Part shown: positions 19,311 to 26,765 of the stretch, piece by piece
Position numbering within the stretch: the stretch's first letter is position 1
How the letters are laid out: each line of letters begins with the position of its first letter
Origin: CAWBRT01 sp963832365
GTDB lineage: Bacteria; Acidobacteriota; Terriglobia; Terriglobales; Acidobacteriaceae
Reading direction: 5' to 3'
Assembly: GCA_963832365.1 (NCBI GenBank)
Contig: CAWHUL010000007.1
Span: 1-64,000 of the forward strand
Length of the DNA stretch: 64,000 nt
The notes under the pieces: generated by a model
Seen by the model: only the letters and a program-made list of their open reading frames with translations
The model's database searches: none
Told to the model about the DNA's origin: nothing
Made by a program: the position numbers and the translations under genes

Positions 19311-19470
19311 GAAAACTCTGATTAAGTATCCTGATTGCAATAGGCGCAGAGCAAGCCGAGAGATTCTCAGCACATGAAGCTAAGTGAGTTCGTTCACGAG
19401 CCCTGATCCGCCGACTCGCAGATGCGCATCCTCGGCCGGTATCGCGCCTGCTCGCTGACGCAAAGAACTC

Positions 19471-19502
19471 TTGACAGGAGATGACCGACACTTCACTATA
19501 TG
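19471..19502 (+). promoter_or_regulatory. promoter/operator region of the second arsR
   Basis: TTGACA at 19471-19476, then ACTATA 18 bases later. The -10 end lies in an AT-rich stretch with repeated TATATG (19497, 19513), plausibly the ArsR operator. Confidence 0.45.
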
Positions 19503-19519
19503 AGTAGTAGTTTATATGT

Positions 19520-19891
19520 GTGAGGGTTGAAGTGACTTTCTCGGTGAGGCACGTCGAACGGCTCTTCAAGGTCCTGGGAGACGAGAATCGCTTGCGGATC
19601 CTCCAGACTCTCAGCGACGGTGAGCGTTCGGTCTCGGAAATTCTCGAGCGCACCAGACTACCCCAGACCCTCACCTCGTTTCACCTGCGCACCCTTCGGG
19701 AGGCCGGTGTCCTGGTTACCGAGCGCCGCGGTCCATTCATCTATTACAGGCTGGCCAACCCGTCGTTGCCCAATATGCTGGAAGCCTGTGCGCGGTGCGC
19801 CGAATCGCTGACAGATGCCACAGCGGCCCCAGATTTCCAGTGGCCGTCCTGGGCGAAGATGTGTCAGATGATGCAAATGCGAAGGAGGTGA
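19520..19891 (+). CDS. ArsR/SmtB-family repressor
   Basis: 123 residues, winged helix (LFKVLGDENRLRILQTL... SFHLRTLREAGVL). It lacks the CxC motif of classical ArsR at the recognition helix. A C-terminal CARC and another Cys near the end are candidate metal ligands, so a different sensing site from the first ArsR. GTG start. The next small gene begins 6 bases after the stop, so it probably controls the two small proteins downstream. Confidence 0.8.
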   Translation: MRVEVTFSVRHVERLFKVLGDENRLRILQTLSDGERSVSEILERTRLPQTLTSFHLRTLREAGVLVTERRGPFIYYRLANPSLPNMLEACARCAESLTDATAAPDFQWPSWAKMCQMMQMRRR

Positions 19892-19897
19892 GTCGTG

Positions 19898-20155
19898 ATG
19901 CCGATGTGGAATGGATACTGGGGAGCGCCCTGGGGCTGGTTCGGTTGGATCATGCCGTTGATCGGTCTTCTCTTCATGGTGATGATGGCTTTTGTGTGTT
20001 TTCGCATGATGGGCGGGTGCATGGCTGGTCATGGCCGTCGTGCCTCCGGCGAGAAGAAATTCGAAAGCTCCGCGAGCGGAGCTGAGGAGGAGGATCCAAT
20101 GGATCCCAAAGAGAGCAAGCCGCCGACACCGAAAGGCATGGCATGCCGCCTATGA
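19898..20155 (+). CDS. small Trp/Met-rich membrane protein
   Basis: About 85 residues. The N-terminus is very rich in Trp, Gly and Met (WNGYWGAPWGWFGW), followed by one hydrophobic helix (residues ~17-36) with FRMMGGCM, then a polar acidic tail. Strong AAGGAGG before ATG 19898. Single-pass membrane protein; the Met/Cys face could bind soft metal ions, but no family is recognised. In the same unit as the preceding ArsR. Confidence 0.55.
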   Translation: MPMWNGYWGAPWGWFGWIMPLIGLLFMVMMAFVCFRMMGGCMAGHGRRASGEKKFESSASGAEEEDPMDPKESKPPTPKGMACRL

Positions 20156-20163
20156 TGCAGTAA

Positions 20164-20487
20164 ATGATGAAGTCGATGAGCGGAGGCATGGGCGAATTCA
20201 ACCCAATGGCCATGTGCCAGGCCATGATGACATCGGTCTCCAAGTCCGCCGAGATGGCTGCTTATGCCACGCCGGAGGTTCGCACACTGTTTGAAGAGTG
20301 GGCAGCAAACGTCGGGGCCGAAGTGCTAACGGTCTTGCGAACCCGGGGCCGAATGGACCTTGCTCAGTTGGCATCGGCTCTGAAGATCAGTCCCGAAGGA
20401 GCCCTCTTCTTCCTGGGAAGGCTGGTCCGCGAGGGAAAAGCCACTATCTCGGGCATCGAGGTGACCGGGGGCACGGCGGCGGAGTGA
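20164..20487 (+). CDS. winged-helix-like small protein, unknown function
   Basis: 107 residues. After a Met-rich start (MMKSMSGGMGEFNPMAMCQAMM), residues ~35-95 form helices of a winged-helix kind (LFEEWAANVGAEVLTVLRTRGRMDLAQLASALKIS). Eight bases after the preceding stop, so cotranscribed with the ArsR and the small membrane protein. Could be a DNA-binding adaptor; not recognised further. Confidence 0.5.
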   Translation: MMKSMSGGMGEFNPMAMCQAMMTSVSKSAEMAAYATPEVRTLFEEWAANVGAEVLTVLRTRGRMDLAQLASALKISPEGALFFLGRLVREGKATISGIEVTGGTAAE

Positions 20488-20576
20488 TGATGGTCTCGGG
20501 CAGTGAGGACGACAAGTAGCAGGAGCGGCATTCCGCAGGCAAAGAAGGTTCGCTCCGCCGTTCGCAAGCGCCGATT

Positions 20577-20658
20577 AAGGTGGGTCCGGCCGGAAAGGTG
20601 ACCGGGGTCGATATGACCGACGACATGCTGGCTCGCGCTCGCGGGAATGCCGCTAAGT
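20577..20658 (+). pseudogene. arsM: arsM internal fragment (inverted part)
   Basis: Plus-strand codons GPAGKVTGVDMTDDMLARAR correspond to the SAM-binding motif II region of arsenite methyltransferases, the segment that should follow the fragment at 20662-20919. It begins and ends abruptly, with no methyltransferase sequence on either side on this strand. Confidence 0.65.
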
Positions 20659-20661
20659 GTT

Positions 20662-20919
20662 CCATGCCAGGAAAGCATCGAATCCCGCCCCGCTTCCAAG
20701 GTCGAGCACCGTCATTCCTGGTCCAACCTGCGTCATGGCCAGTGGATTTCCGCAGCCGAAACCCGAGTTTGCCTCTCCGGTCAGACGGATCTCTTCCTCC
20801 GAATAGCCAATCTACCTCGCGGCAAATTCTGGGCTGGCGCATCCGCGCCCCGAAGCCTCGCCCCTGGCTACTGCGCCGTAGTGATCCTGTGCGGGCGTTT
20901 TGATCTGGTAGCGTGACAT
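20662..20919 (-). pseudogene. arsM: arsM N-terminal fragment with in-frame stop
   Basis: From ATG 20919 the minus strand reads an ArsM-like N-terminus: YGAVARGEASGRGC, then SPEFAAR, an in-frame TAG, then IGYSEEEIRLTGEANSGFGCGN and the SAM motif VLDLGSGAGFDAFLA, after which homology stops. The stop codon and the missing catalytic remainder mean no As(III) S-adenosylmethionine methyltransferase can be made. The expected next segment lies inverted beside it. Confidence 0.7.
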
Positions 20920-20947
20920 GGTCTTTTTCCCTTTCCGATACTAATTT

Positions 20948-21001
20948 CATATTTGACAAAACGAATATGGTGCTACACAATGTATCTGTCAAGGCGAATA
21001 T
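20948..21001 (+). promoter_or_regulatory. operator/promoter of the third arsR
   Basis: CATATT (20948-20953) and AATATG (20964-20969) form a perfect inverted pair around a 10-base spacer that overlaps TTGACA (20953-20958). A further CGAATATG at 20994-21001 repeats the right arm. A repressor bound here would cover the -35 element. Confidence 0.55.
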
Positions 21002-21024
21002 GTTTTGCGGGGGAGAGAGGTCAC

Positions 21025-21417
21025 GTGGGGCTTGAACGTTTACTGAAGGCGCTGGCAGATCGAACCAGGTTGCGGCTACTCAATCTTATGCGAGAGCGGG
21101 AGGTCTGCGTTTGTTACCTGGTTGAAGTGTTGAAATCACCTCAGCCCAAGGTTTCAAGACATCTCGCGTATCTGCGCCGCGCCGGGATTGTCGCGGCCCA
21201 ACGTGAAGGCTACTGGATGCACTACCGCATCGTGCAGCCCAAGAACGCTGCCGGCGCACGCGTGTTCCAGCAGGTTCTCGCAAGCCTTGCAGAAGATCCG
21301 CAAATGCAGCGTGACTTGACGCTGCTCCAGAAAGCCTGCTGCAAGCCCGAGAGATTCGCGAGGCTACAGGGTGCTCCTGCCCCTACCTCGTTACATGAAG
21401 TTGTCACTGAAAGGTGA
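21025..21417 (+). CDS. arsR: ArsR-family arsenite-responsive repressor (third copy)
   Basis: About 130 residues from GTG 21025 (GGGGGAGAG upstream); an ATG-less longer frame exists upstream but runs through the operator. EVCVCYL gives Cys28 and Cys30, the classical As(III) site, and the C-terminal part has ACCKPE, a vicinal Cys pair. Its stop overlaps the permease gene, so it controls arsP. Confidence 0.87.
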   Translation: MGLERLLKALADRTRLRLLNLMREREVCVCYLVEVLKSPQPKVSRHLAYLRRAGIVAAQREGYWMHYRIVQPKNAAGARVFQQVLASLAEDPQMQRDLTLLQKACCKPERFARLQGAPAPTSLHEVVTER

Positions 21418-22565
21418 ATGAGATGGCGAACGAGCTCAAGCTGCCGATATTAAATCAACCGTGCTGTGCCAAGCCACAACCGTCTCCCGAGCCCAGCCTC
21501 TCATGCTGCAGCAAACCCGAAGCATCTCCTGGGCCAACCCCTTTAGCAATCTCGCCTTGGACTTGGCTTATCACGGCGGTTGCCGGCGTTGCGTGGTTGC
21601 TTTTTTACTCGTACCTCGAGCCGGCGGCAGCCTGGATTACATACTCGTTGCTGCAACTCAAGCGCGGCGAGCATCTAGGTTCCGCGGTTGAGTTCTTCGT
21701 CTTCGACGCACCAAAGGTGCTGATGCTGATGACCGTGGCGGTGTTTGGGATTGGAATTGTCCGATCCTTCATTACGCCAGAGCGGACGCGGGCGATGCTT
21801 GCCGGCAAGCGGGAATCGGTTGGAAACGTATTGGCCGCACTGCTTGGCATCGTGACGCCCTTCTGCTCCTGCTCAGCCGTACCGCTGTTTATTGCGTTCG
21901 TGACTACGGGCATCCCCTTGGGAGTGACCCTTTCCTACCTGATCTCCGCTCCCATGGTCAACGAGGTGGCGCTCGTGCTGCTGTTCGCGATGTTCGGCTG
22001 GCGGGTCGCAGCAATCTATGCCGGGACAGGGGTGCTGATCGCCATTGTCGCTGGATGGACTATCGGTCGCTTAAAGATGGAACGCTACGTTGAGCCTTGG
22101 GTTTATGGCACTCAGTTCGGCGGGGCTGCGGCTGCCGAAAAGAAGCTTTCGTGGCCGGAACGGATTCGCATGGCAACAGAATCCGTACGCGACATTGTTG
22201 GGAAAGTCTGGCCCTATGTTCTCGTTGGCATCGCCGTCGGCGCTGGCATACACGGATACGTACCAGAGAACTTCATGGCGTCGATTATGGGCAAGAGCGC
22301 CTGGTGGTCGGTGCCGCTGGCTGTGGCCATTGGCGTGCCGTTGTATTCGAATGCGGCTGGAATCATTCCGATCGTGCAGGTGTTGCTCGCCAAGGGTGCC
22401 GCTCTTGGCACCGTCTTGGCATTTATGATGTCGGTGATTGGGCTCTCGCTTCCGGAAACGATCATCCTGCGCAAAGTGCTTCGGCCGCAGTTGATCGGTG
22501 TCTTTGTCGGCGTGGTGGCGGTCGGGATCCTGGTAGTCGGATACGTGTTCAATCTGATCATGTGA
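21414..22565 (+). CDS. arsP: ArsP-type permease (DUF318 family)
   Basis: About 380 residues with eight or more hydrophobic helices. TPFCSCSAVPLFIAFVTTG is the hallmark of the DUF318/ArsP permeases, some of which export trivalent organoarsenicals. The N-terminal tail before helix 1 carries two CC pairs (PCCAK, SCCSK), an extra soft-metal site. GTG 21414 overlaps the arsR stop; ATG 21423 is equally plausible. Substrate (organoarsenical or other metal) cannot be fixed by sequence; methylated arsenic fits the adjoining arsM remnant. Confidence 0.82.
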   Translation: MNEMANELKLPILNQPCCAKPQPSPEPSLSCCSKPEASPGPTPLAISPWTWLITAVAGVAWLLFYSYLEPAAAWITYSLLQLKRGEHLGSAVEFFVFDAPKVLMLMTVAVFGIGIVRSFITPERTRAMLAGKRESVGNVLAALLGIVTPFCSCSAVPLFIAFVTTGIPLGVTLSYLISAPMVNEVALVLLFAMFGWRVAAIYAGTGVLIAIVAGWTIGRLKMERYVEPWVYGTQFGGAAAAEKKLSWPERIRMATESVRDIVGKVWPYVLVGIAVGAGIHGYVPENFMASIMGKSAWWSVPLAVAIGVPLYSNAAGIIPIVQVLLAKGAALGTVLAFMMSVIGLSLPETIILRKVLRPQLIGVFVGVVAVGILVVGYVFNLIM

Positions 22566-22874
22566 ATGAATAGTTGTGCTGAACGTTTTGGCATAGGCTT
22601 CGACGTGCAGTGCAAGAAAGAGCGTGTTCGTTCCCTGCTATGAGCAGTGCGATATGAAACACTGGAGGCGATCTGGCGGGAGGTTGATGAGCACGACGTT
22701 CCATTGCTGTCCCGCCCAAGCTGGACCTGGCCTTTTCTTTGTGAGTCCGTCAGGCCCACTTTAGCCTTATCCGATTGTGTTCGTGTATGTCATTAGGCCT
22801 AATCGGCGCTGTCGTCGTGACCGCCGTCACAGCTTCTTGCGCGTGTTCGTGCGAAATAAGCAGGTCGGGGCGTT
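22566..22874. other. intergenic region before marR
   Basis: No gene. It holds the 12-base perfect palindrome at 22792-22803 and an outer inverted pair CCGATT (22771) / AATCGG (22801). Confidence 0.5.
22792..22803. promoter_or_regulatory. probable MarR operator
   Basis: ATTAGGCCTAAT, a perfect palindrome ~70 bases before the marR start. MarR dimers typically bind palindromes of this size in their own promoters. Confidence 0.45.
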
Positions 22875-23447
22875 ATGACCATGAAAAGAGGGACACCAAA
22901 ATCCAATCCCCAGCCGCTACATACTCAGTCCCCGGCTCGTGTTCGTGAGTTGTGGAAGGAATTTGAACGGTTGGGATGGTTTCTAGGGCGGATAGGGCCG
23001 GACGAGATGTGCTGCGGCAGTCTTACACGCCGCCAGTGCGCGATCCTGCGGGTATTGACGTGCAGCGGAGGGGAACGGCTGAGCGACCTAGCTCAGGCAA
23101 TTGGGCTCAGTCCCAGCGGCATGACACGTGTACTTGAACGTCTGGAGAAACAAGGGCTGCTATCTCGGGTTCACGGTGGGATGCAGGACGGCCGCGAGAG
23201 CACAATATCTATCACAGTGCTAGGAAGGGAAACGCGTGCACTGCTGGACCAGATCATGATTCAGAAGACCGAGGCGATTCTGACCGCAATTCCGATCAAA
23301 TCGAGGTCAGTGATCCTAAAAGCGATTCGTGAATTGAATTGCGCATTTGAGGTTTCTGGTTGTTGCGGGCTCGACCCGGTTGAAAGTTTGCGTACGCATA
23401 AAGTCGGTCGCAACACGTCTCGGCGCGGGGATTGCGGATCGGCATAG
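22875..23447 (+). CDS. Cys-rich MarR-family regulator
   Basis: 190 residues with a winged helix (LSDLAQAIGLSPSGMTRVLERLEKQGLLSR). DEMCCGSLTRRQC in the N-terminal helix region and VSGCCGLDP near the end give five Cys in two CC-containing clusters, unusual for MarR and suggesting thiol-metal or arsenic sensing. It closes the arsenic island. Regulated target unknown; the palindrome upstream suggests autoregulation. Confidence 0.75.
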   Translation: MTMKRGTPKSNPQPLHTQSPARVRELWKEFERLGWFLGRIGPDEMCCGSLTRRQCAILRVLTCSGGERLSDLAQAIGLSPSGMTRVLERLEKQGLLSRVHGGMQDGRESTISITVLGRETRALLDQIMIQKTEAILTAIPIKSRSVILKAIRELNCAFEVSGCCGLDPVESLRTHKVGRNTSRRGDCGSA

Positions 23448-23725
23448 CCGGGTCCGGCGTACCGTGCCGCGTTTCACTCTCGACCGTGACCCTCCGCATT
23501 GCACAGCCTAGGCTGCCGACCATAAGTTCGAGCCTCCTGGACTCCGCCATCTCGGGATCGGCAGAAACTGCCGCCGCTCGCGTTTCTTCTGTGTCCAGTA
23601 ATCTCGTTCACAAGCGATCCAATCCCGATGCAATTTATGTATCACTTCCTATCAAGACTTGCAGACTTTGGCTCGGGATCATTCTTCCCGTACGAAGTAT
23701 TCGCACTAGAGTTTTTCAGCCCGCA
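23448..23725. other. intergenic stretch
   Basis: No supported gene between marR and the ECF-type promoter. The open frame running through here shows no domain until the anti-sigma-like part starting at 23876. Confidence 0.5.
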
Positions 23726-23754
23726 TGTAAACCAGTGATCGCAATTATCGTCTA
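23726..23754 (+). promoter_or_regulatory. ECF-type promoter, copy 1
   Basis: TGTAAAC (23726-23732), 16 bases, CGTCTA (23749-23754). Same elements and spacing as at 38515 and 45637. ECF sigma promoters typically have an AAC-containing -35 and a CGTC -10. Confidence 0.65.
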
Positions 23755-23875
23755 TTACAAACAGAGAGATACAGGAGCCGCGAACGCTCCTGAAGTTAAG
23801 GTACGCATTTTAGCGTCCCAATCTTGTGCCGGTAAGCAATGGATACTGGCGGAGAAGTTCTGCGAGGATCTTTCC

Positions 23876-24133
23876 ATGAACTGCAGAGACATTGCCGGCT
23901 CGCTGCTGGACATGGGTAACGGCCTGCCGCTGAAGGCGCACGCAAGAATTCAGCTGCGCAATTGCAGATCCTGCGCCAAAAGCCTCCGGCAGATGCTTCA
24001 GATCATGGCGCTGCTCGAATACTGGCAGGCACCAGAGCCATCGATATCTTTCGACAGGCGGCTCAAGGCACGCCTGTGCGAGGAATCGGCCCGTCCGCTC
24101 AACAGATGGACAGATGTGCGCGAACTCGACTAA
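23876..24133 (+). CDS. anti-sigma-factor-like zinc-finger protein
   Basis: 85 residues: MNCRDIAGSLLD ... AHARIQLRNCRSCAKSLRQM has the C-x(n)-H-x3-C-x2-C-like arrangement of zf-HC2 anti-sigma domains, although the H/C spacing is slightly atypical. Unusually there is no sigma-factor gene before it; an ECF-type promoter lies 120 bases upstream and a Spy-like gene follows 29 bases downstream. Short and without a membrane segment, so a cytoplasmic anti-sigma or a regulator remnant. Confidence 0.5.
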   Translation: MNCRDIAGSLLDMGNGLPLKAHARIQLRNCRSCAKSLRQMLQIMALLEYWQAPEPSISFDRRLKARLCEESARPLNRWTDVRELD

Positions 24134-24162
24134 CCAGTCGGCGCCTAGAAGGAGCAAGATCA

Positions 24163-24738
24163 ATGAAAAGGCAACCAGCACAAATTTTAGTGGCGGTCGC
24201 GGTACTAGCAATCGCCGGCTTCGCTGGCGCACAGATTGGACCCGGGCCGGGCGGCCATGGATACGGACCGCATATGGGAAAGCCGATGGAAGGCAGAGGC
24301 GGCCCGGGAGGGGGTCGCGGCATGGACCGAGGTGGACCGGGGATGGGAATGGGCAAGTGGTGGAACAATTCCGAAATGGTCAAGAAAATTCTGCTCACAG
24401 ATTCACAAGTCCAAAAGATTGAAAAGATATTTCAGGATCACCGCACGCAATTGATGCACTTGCATTCAGTACTCAGCAAACACGAGGCTGAGCTTGAACC
24501 GCTGATCGAAGCAGAGCGTCCAGACGAGGCCCAAGTTAATGTGCAGATTGAGAAGATAGCCCAAACGCGAGCCAATCTGGAGAAGTCGAACGCACAGATG
24601 CTTCTCGCGATCCGGCGAGTGCTGACCGTGGAGCAATGGAAGCGGTTGCGCCTCCTAGGCGACAAGGGGCCGATGGCGTGGGGTGGTCCAGGCGGAGTGG
24701 TTTTTTCACGATCGCTGGCAACCGAGTTCGGGCGATAG
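24163..24738 (+). CDS. Spy/CpxP-like periplasmic protein with Gly/Met-rich segment
   Basis: 191 residues: signal peptide (residues 1-23, cleaving after FAGA), a Gly/Pro/Met/His-rich stretch (24-65), then two long helices (MVKKILLTDSQVQKIEKIF... LTVEQWKRL) typical of the LTxxQ/Spy-CpxP family. Such proteins act as periplasmic chaperones or metal sensors. ATG 24163 with GGAG upstream. Part of the unit behind ECF promoter copy 1; a related protein is at 45727. Confidence 0.75.
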   Translation: MKRQPAQILVAVAVLAIAGFAGAQIGPGPGGHGYGPHMGKPMEGRGGPGGGRGMDRGGPGMGMGKWWNNSEMVKKILLTDSQVQKIEKIFQDHRTQLMHLHSVLSKHEAELEPLIEAERPDEAQVNVQIEKIAQTRANLEKSNAQMLLAIRRVLTVEQWKRLRLLGDKGPMAWGGPGGVVFSRSLATEFGR

Positions 24739-24915
24739 CTTTTGCGTACGGAGAATCCGCTGAACGGGGGTGCGGCGTTCCATCTTCGACAGCAGCAAAG
24801 CTTTTACGGAGGGGACCTGGACAAAAGCTCCGATAAGCGACTTTGAACGGATTAGCAGTCATTACCAGGGCAGTGCGTCCAACAGTTTCAACTCAACGTG
24901 TACAGGAGAACATCT

Positions 24916-25878
24916 ATGGAGGTTTCGCCCAGATTGTCAGGAGAGTCGTCTCAATTGAGCGCGGTACTTTTCAATCGCAACTATATTTTGTTAGTTGCGC
25001 TCTGCGTCGCTTTTTTCCTCAGCGCGACAAACCCGGTATATGCAGTCTCTGCGAGTGTGGCCTATCAGCCGATGGTCAGTAACGGCCTTGCTGCCGGACA
25101 ACCGTTCGAGGCGTGGATCATGCTGGACAAGCCGGTTGACCCTGCAAAGCCGGGATATGCGCTTCCGGCGAGCGCGACAATGCGCTTCAAGTTCGCAAAA
25201 GCTTTTAACCCACGCCCCGAGCTCAGACCTGAAGCGGTTTTGCTCCATGGCTGGTCTCAGGGACCAATCGCGGTGAAATTTACCGTCGGGCTTGACCCGC
25301 AGGACCCGCGCACAATCGTCGTCACTCTCCTGGAACCCATTGCGGCAACGCCCCCTGAGAGGCCTGGCCTGAAAGCAATTCATTTGCGCACCGGCGAGTT
25401 GAACCCTTCGGCAAAAGGCAACTATCCGATTGAGATTCAATTCAACAATGCGGGAGAGCTTTCGGGCACCACCACGGCAATCGCCACGATCACGAGTGCT
25501 CCTGTTCCGGTAATCGCTGCGTATAACACTCTTCATGAAGGCCGCAACGAGGACTGGCAACATGTCAAGCGGGGTGAGATCGCTGCCCTGCCTATCGACT
25601 TTCTGGTCACGCTCCCTGATGAGCCGCGGTCGTTCATTGCCTTGCGGCCGGGGGCGAATGGCGGTTTGGAAATCGTCAGCGACAAGAAGCCCATCGGGAC
25701 AATTACAACGCTGGGGCCGCAGCTAAGTCTCACTCCCGTGCCATTTGGACCGGGATTCGCTCGTTTGGGAATTGTGCGGTTCCGGATCGCCGCCGGCACG
25801 GAGACGGGAACGGCAGAAATCAATGCCCAATTGACAGGTGGGCCGACCTATACCTTGCACTTAATGGTTGAACCATAG
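24916..25878 (+). CDS. exported protein of unknown function
   Basis: About 320 residues. A signal/anchor segment at residues ~24-43 (YILLVALCVAFFLSA) is followed by a beta-rich exported region with no Cys and no catalytic motif that I recognise. ATG 24916 has AGGAG 8 bases upstream. 177 bases after the Spy-like gene, so maybe its own promoter. Likely periplasmic or surface-located. Confidence 0.6.
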   Translation: MEVSPRLSGESSQLSAVLFNRNYILLVALCVAFFLSATNPVYAVSASVAYQPMVSNGLAAGQPFEAWIMLDKPVDPAKPGYALPASATMRFKFAKAFNPRPELRPEAVLLHGWSQGPIAVKFTVGLDPQDPRTIVVTLLEPIAATPPERPGLKAIHLRTGELNPSAKGNYPIEIQFNNAGELSGTTTAIATITSAPVPVIAAYNTLHEGRNEDWQHVKRGEIAALPIDFLVTLPDEPRSFIALRPGANGGLEIVSDKKPIGTITTLGPQLSLTPVPFGPGFARLGIVRFRIAAGTETGTAEINAQLTGGPTYTLHLMVEP

Positions 25879-26765
25879 GCGACAGGATCTTCGCAAGTGC
25901 CGGGGTTGATTTGGATCGACTTTCGAAATGATTGAGATCTCAGGCCAGCATCAACATAGCTCGCGGCTGGCCCTGACTTCTTCCAGCTTAGCTTCCCTCC
26001 GTAAATATCCCTTTGAGAACCAAATCCCCTTGTTCTATTCACAAAGGGGGGTAACCCGCATCTCCTTTTTGAACTCTGACCGATTCCGCTTATGATGTCG
26101 CCAGCACCAGTATTCATGCGGCCCTGAAGACCTGAACGTTGCGCTGGAGGTCTGCACTCAGTGGGTGAGACGAAGAATCGGCCGTTTCAGTTCTCTTTAG
26201 CACCTCCCTGAAAGTCGATTTCCCAGGTCTACAGCCGCTTGGCGGGTTAAGAAGACCTCAACGATGCCGAGCGCCTTTCGCAAGACCCGACTTTCCGGTT
26301 GATTGGCTCAGAGCGGATCTGGAATCGGGGCGCGGCGCGCCTGCACTGGTTCGAGACCGAGGTGTTGACGCAAGCTGTGAACACTGAAACGCCTTCACCG
26401 AAACCAACTGAGCCGCCCCAAGCTAATTCCTATGCCGTGTGCACGAATCTGATCAAACTTATCGAACACCTCTTTCGTTACGGATGGCGATTGCTTTGGC
26501 TCCAATTTCCTCGCGGTGGTGATCTCAATTAAATGACCGTACATCCGGTAGAAATTTAGCAATTTGTTTGAAGTGGCTTTCACGGCGTTTGCCCTCCAAT
26601 TCGCACTCCGCATGTCCCAATTGCCTTACTGAAGACAGACAATCAATCCCCAAGGACATCTGCGCTTCGAAACCGTACTGCTCTTAACAACGTACTCAAC
26701 AACGCTGCCTTAAAAGCTAAATGTCCCTTTAATCCCCAAGCACCCAACTATCGGGCTATTACTTA
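25879..26765. other. ~890 bases without a gene
   Basis: No frame with a recognisable domain. A weak hairpin (CCCCTTG / CAAAGGGG) around 26027-26048, followed shortly by CTTTTT, could end transcription of the exported-protein gene. The rest is unexplained. Confidence 0.45.

Noticed and set aside
20444..20992. 182-codon minus-strand frame over the arsM remnant
   Set aside because: The ArsM-like codons lie in a different minus-strand frame; this one has no recognisable sequence.
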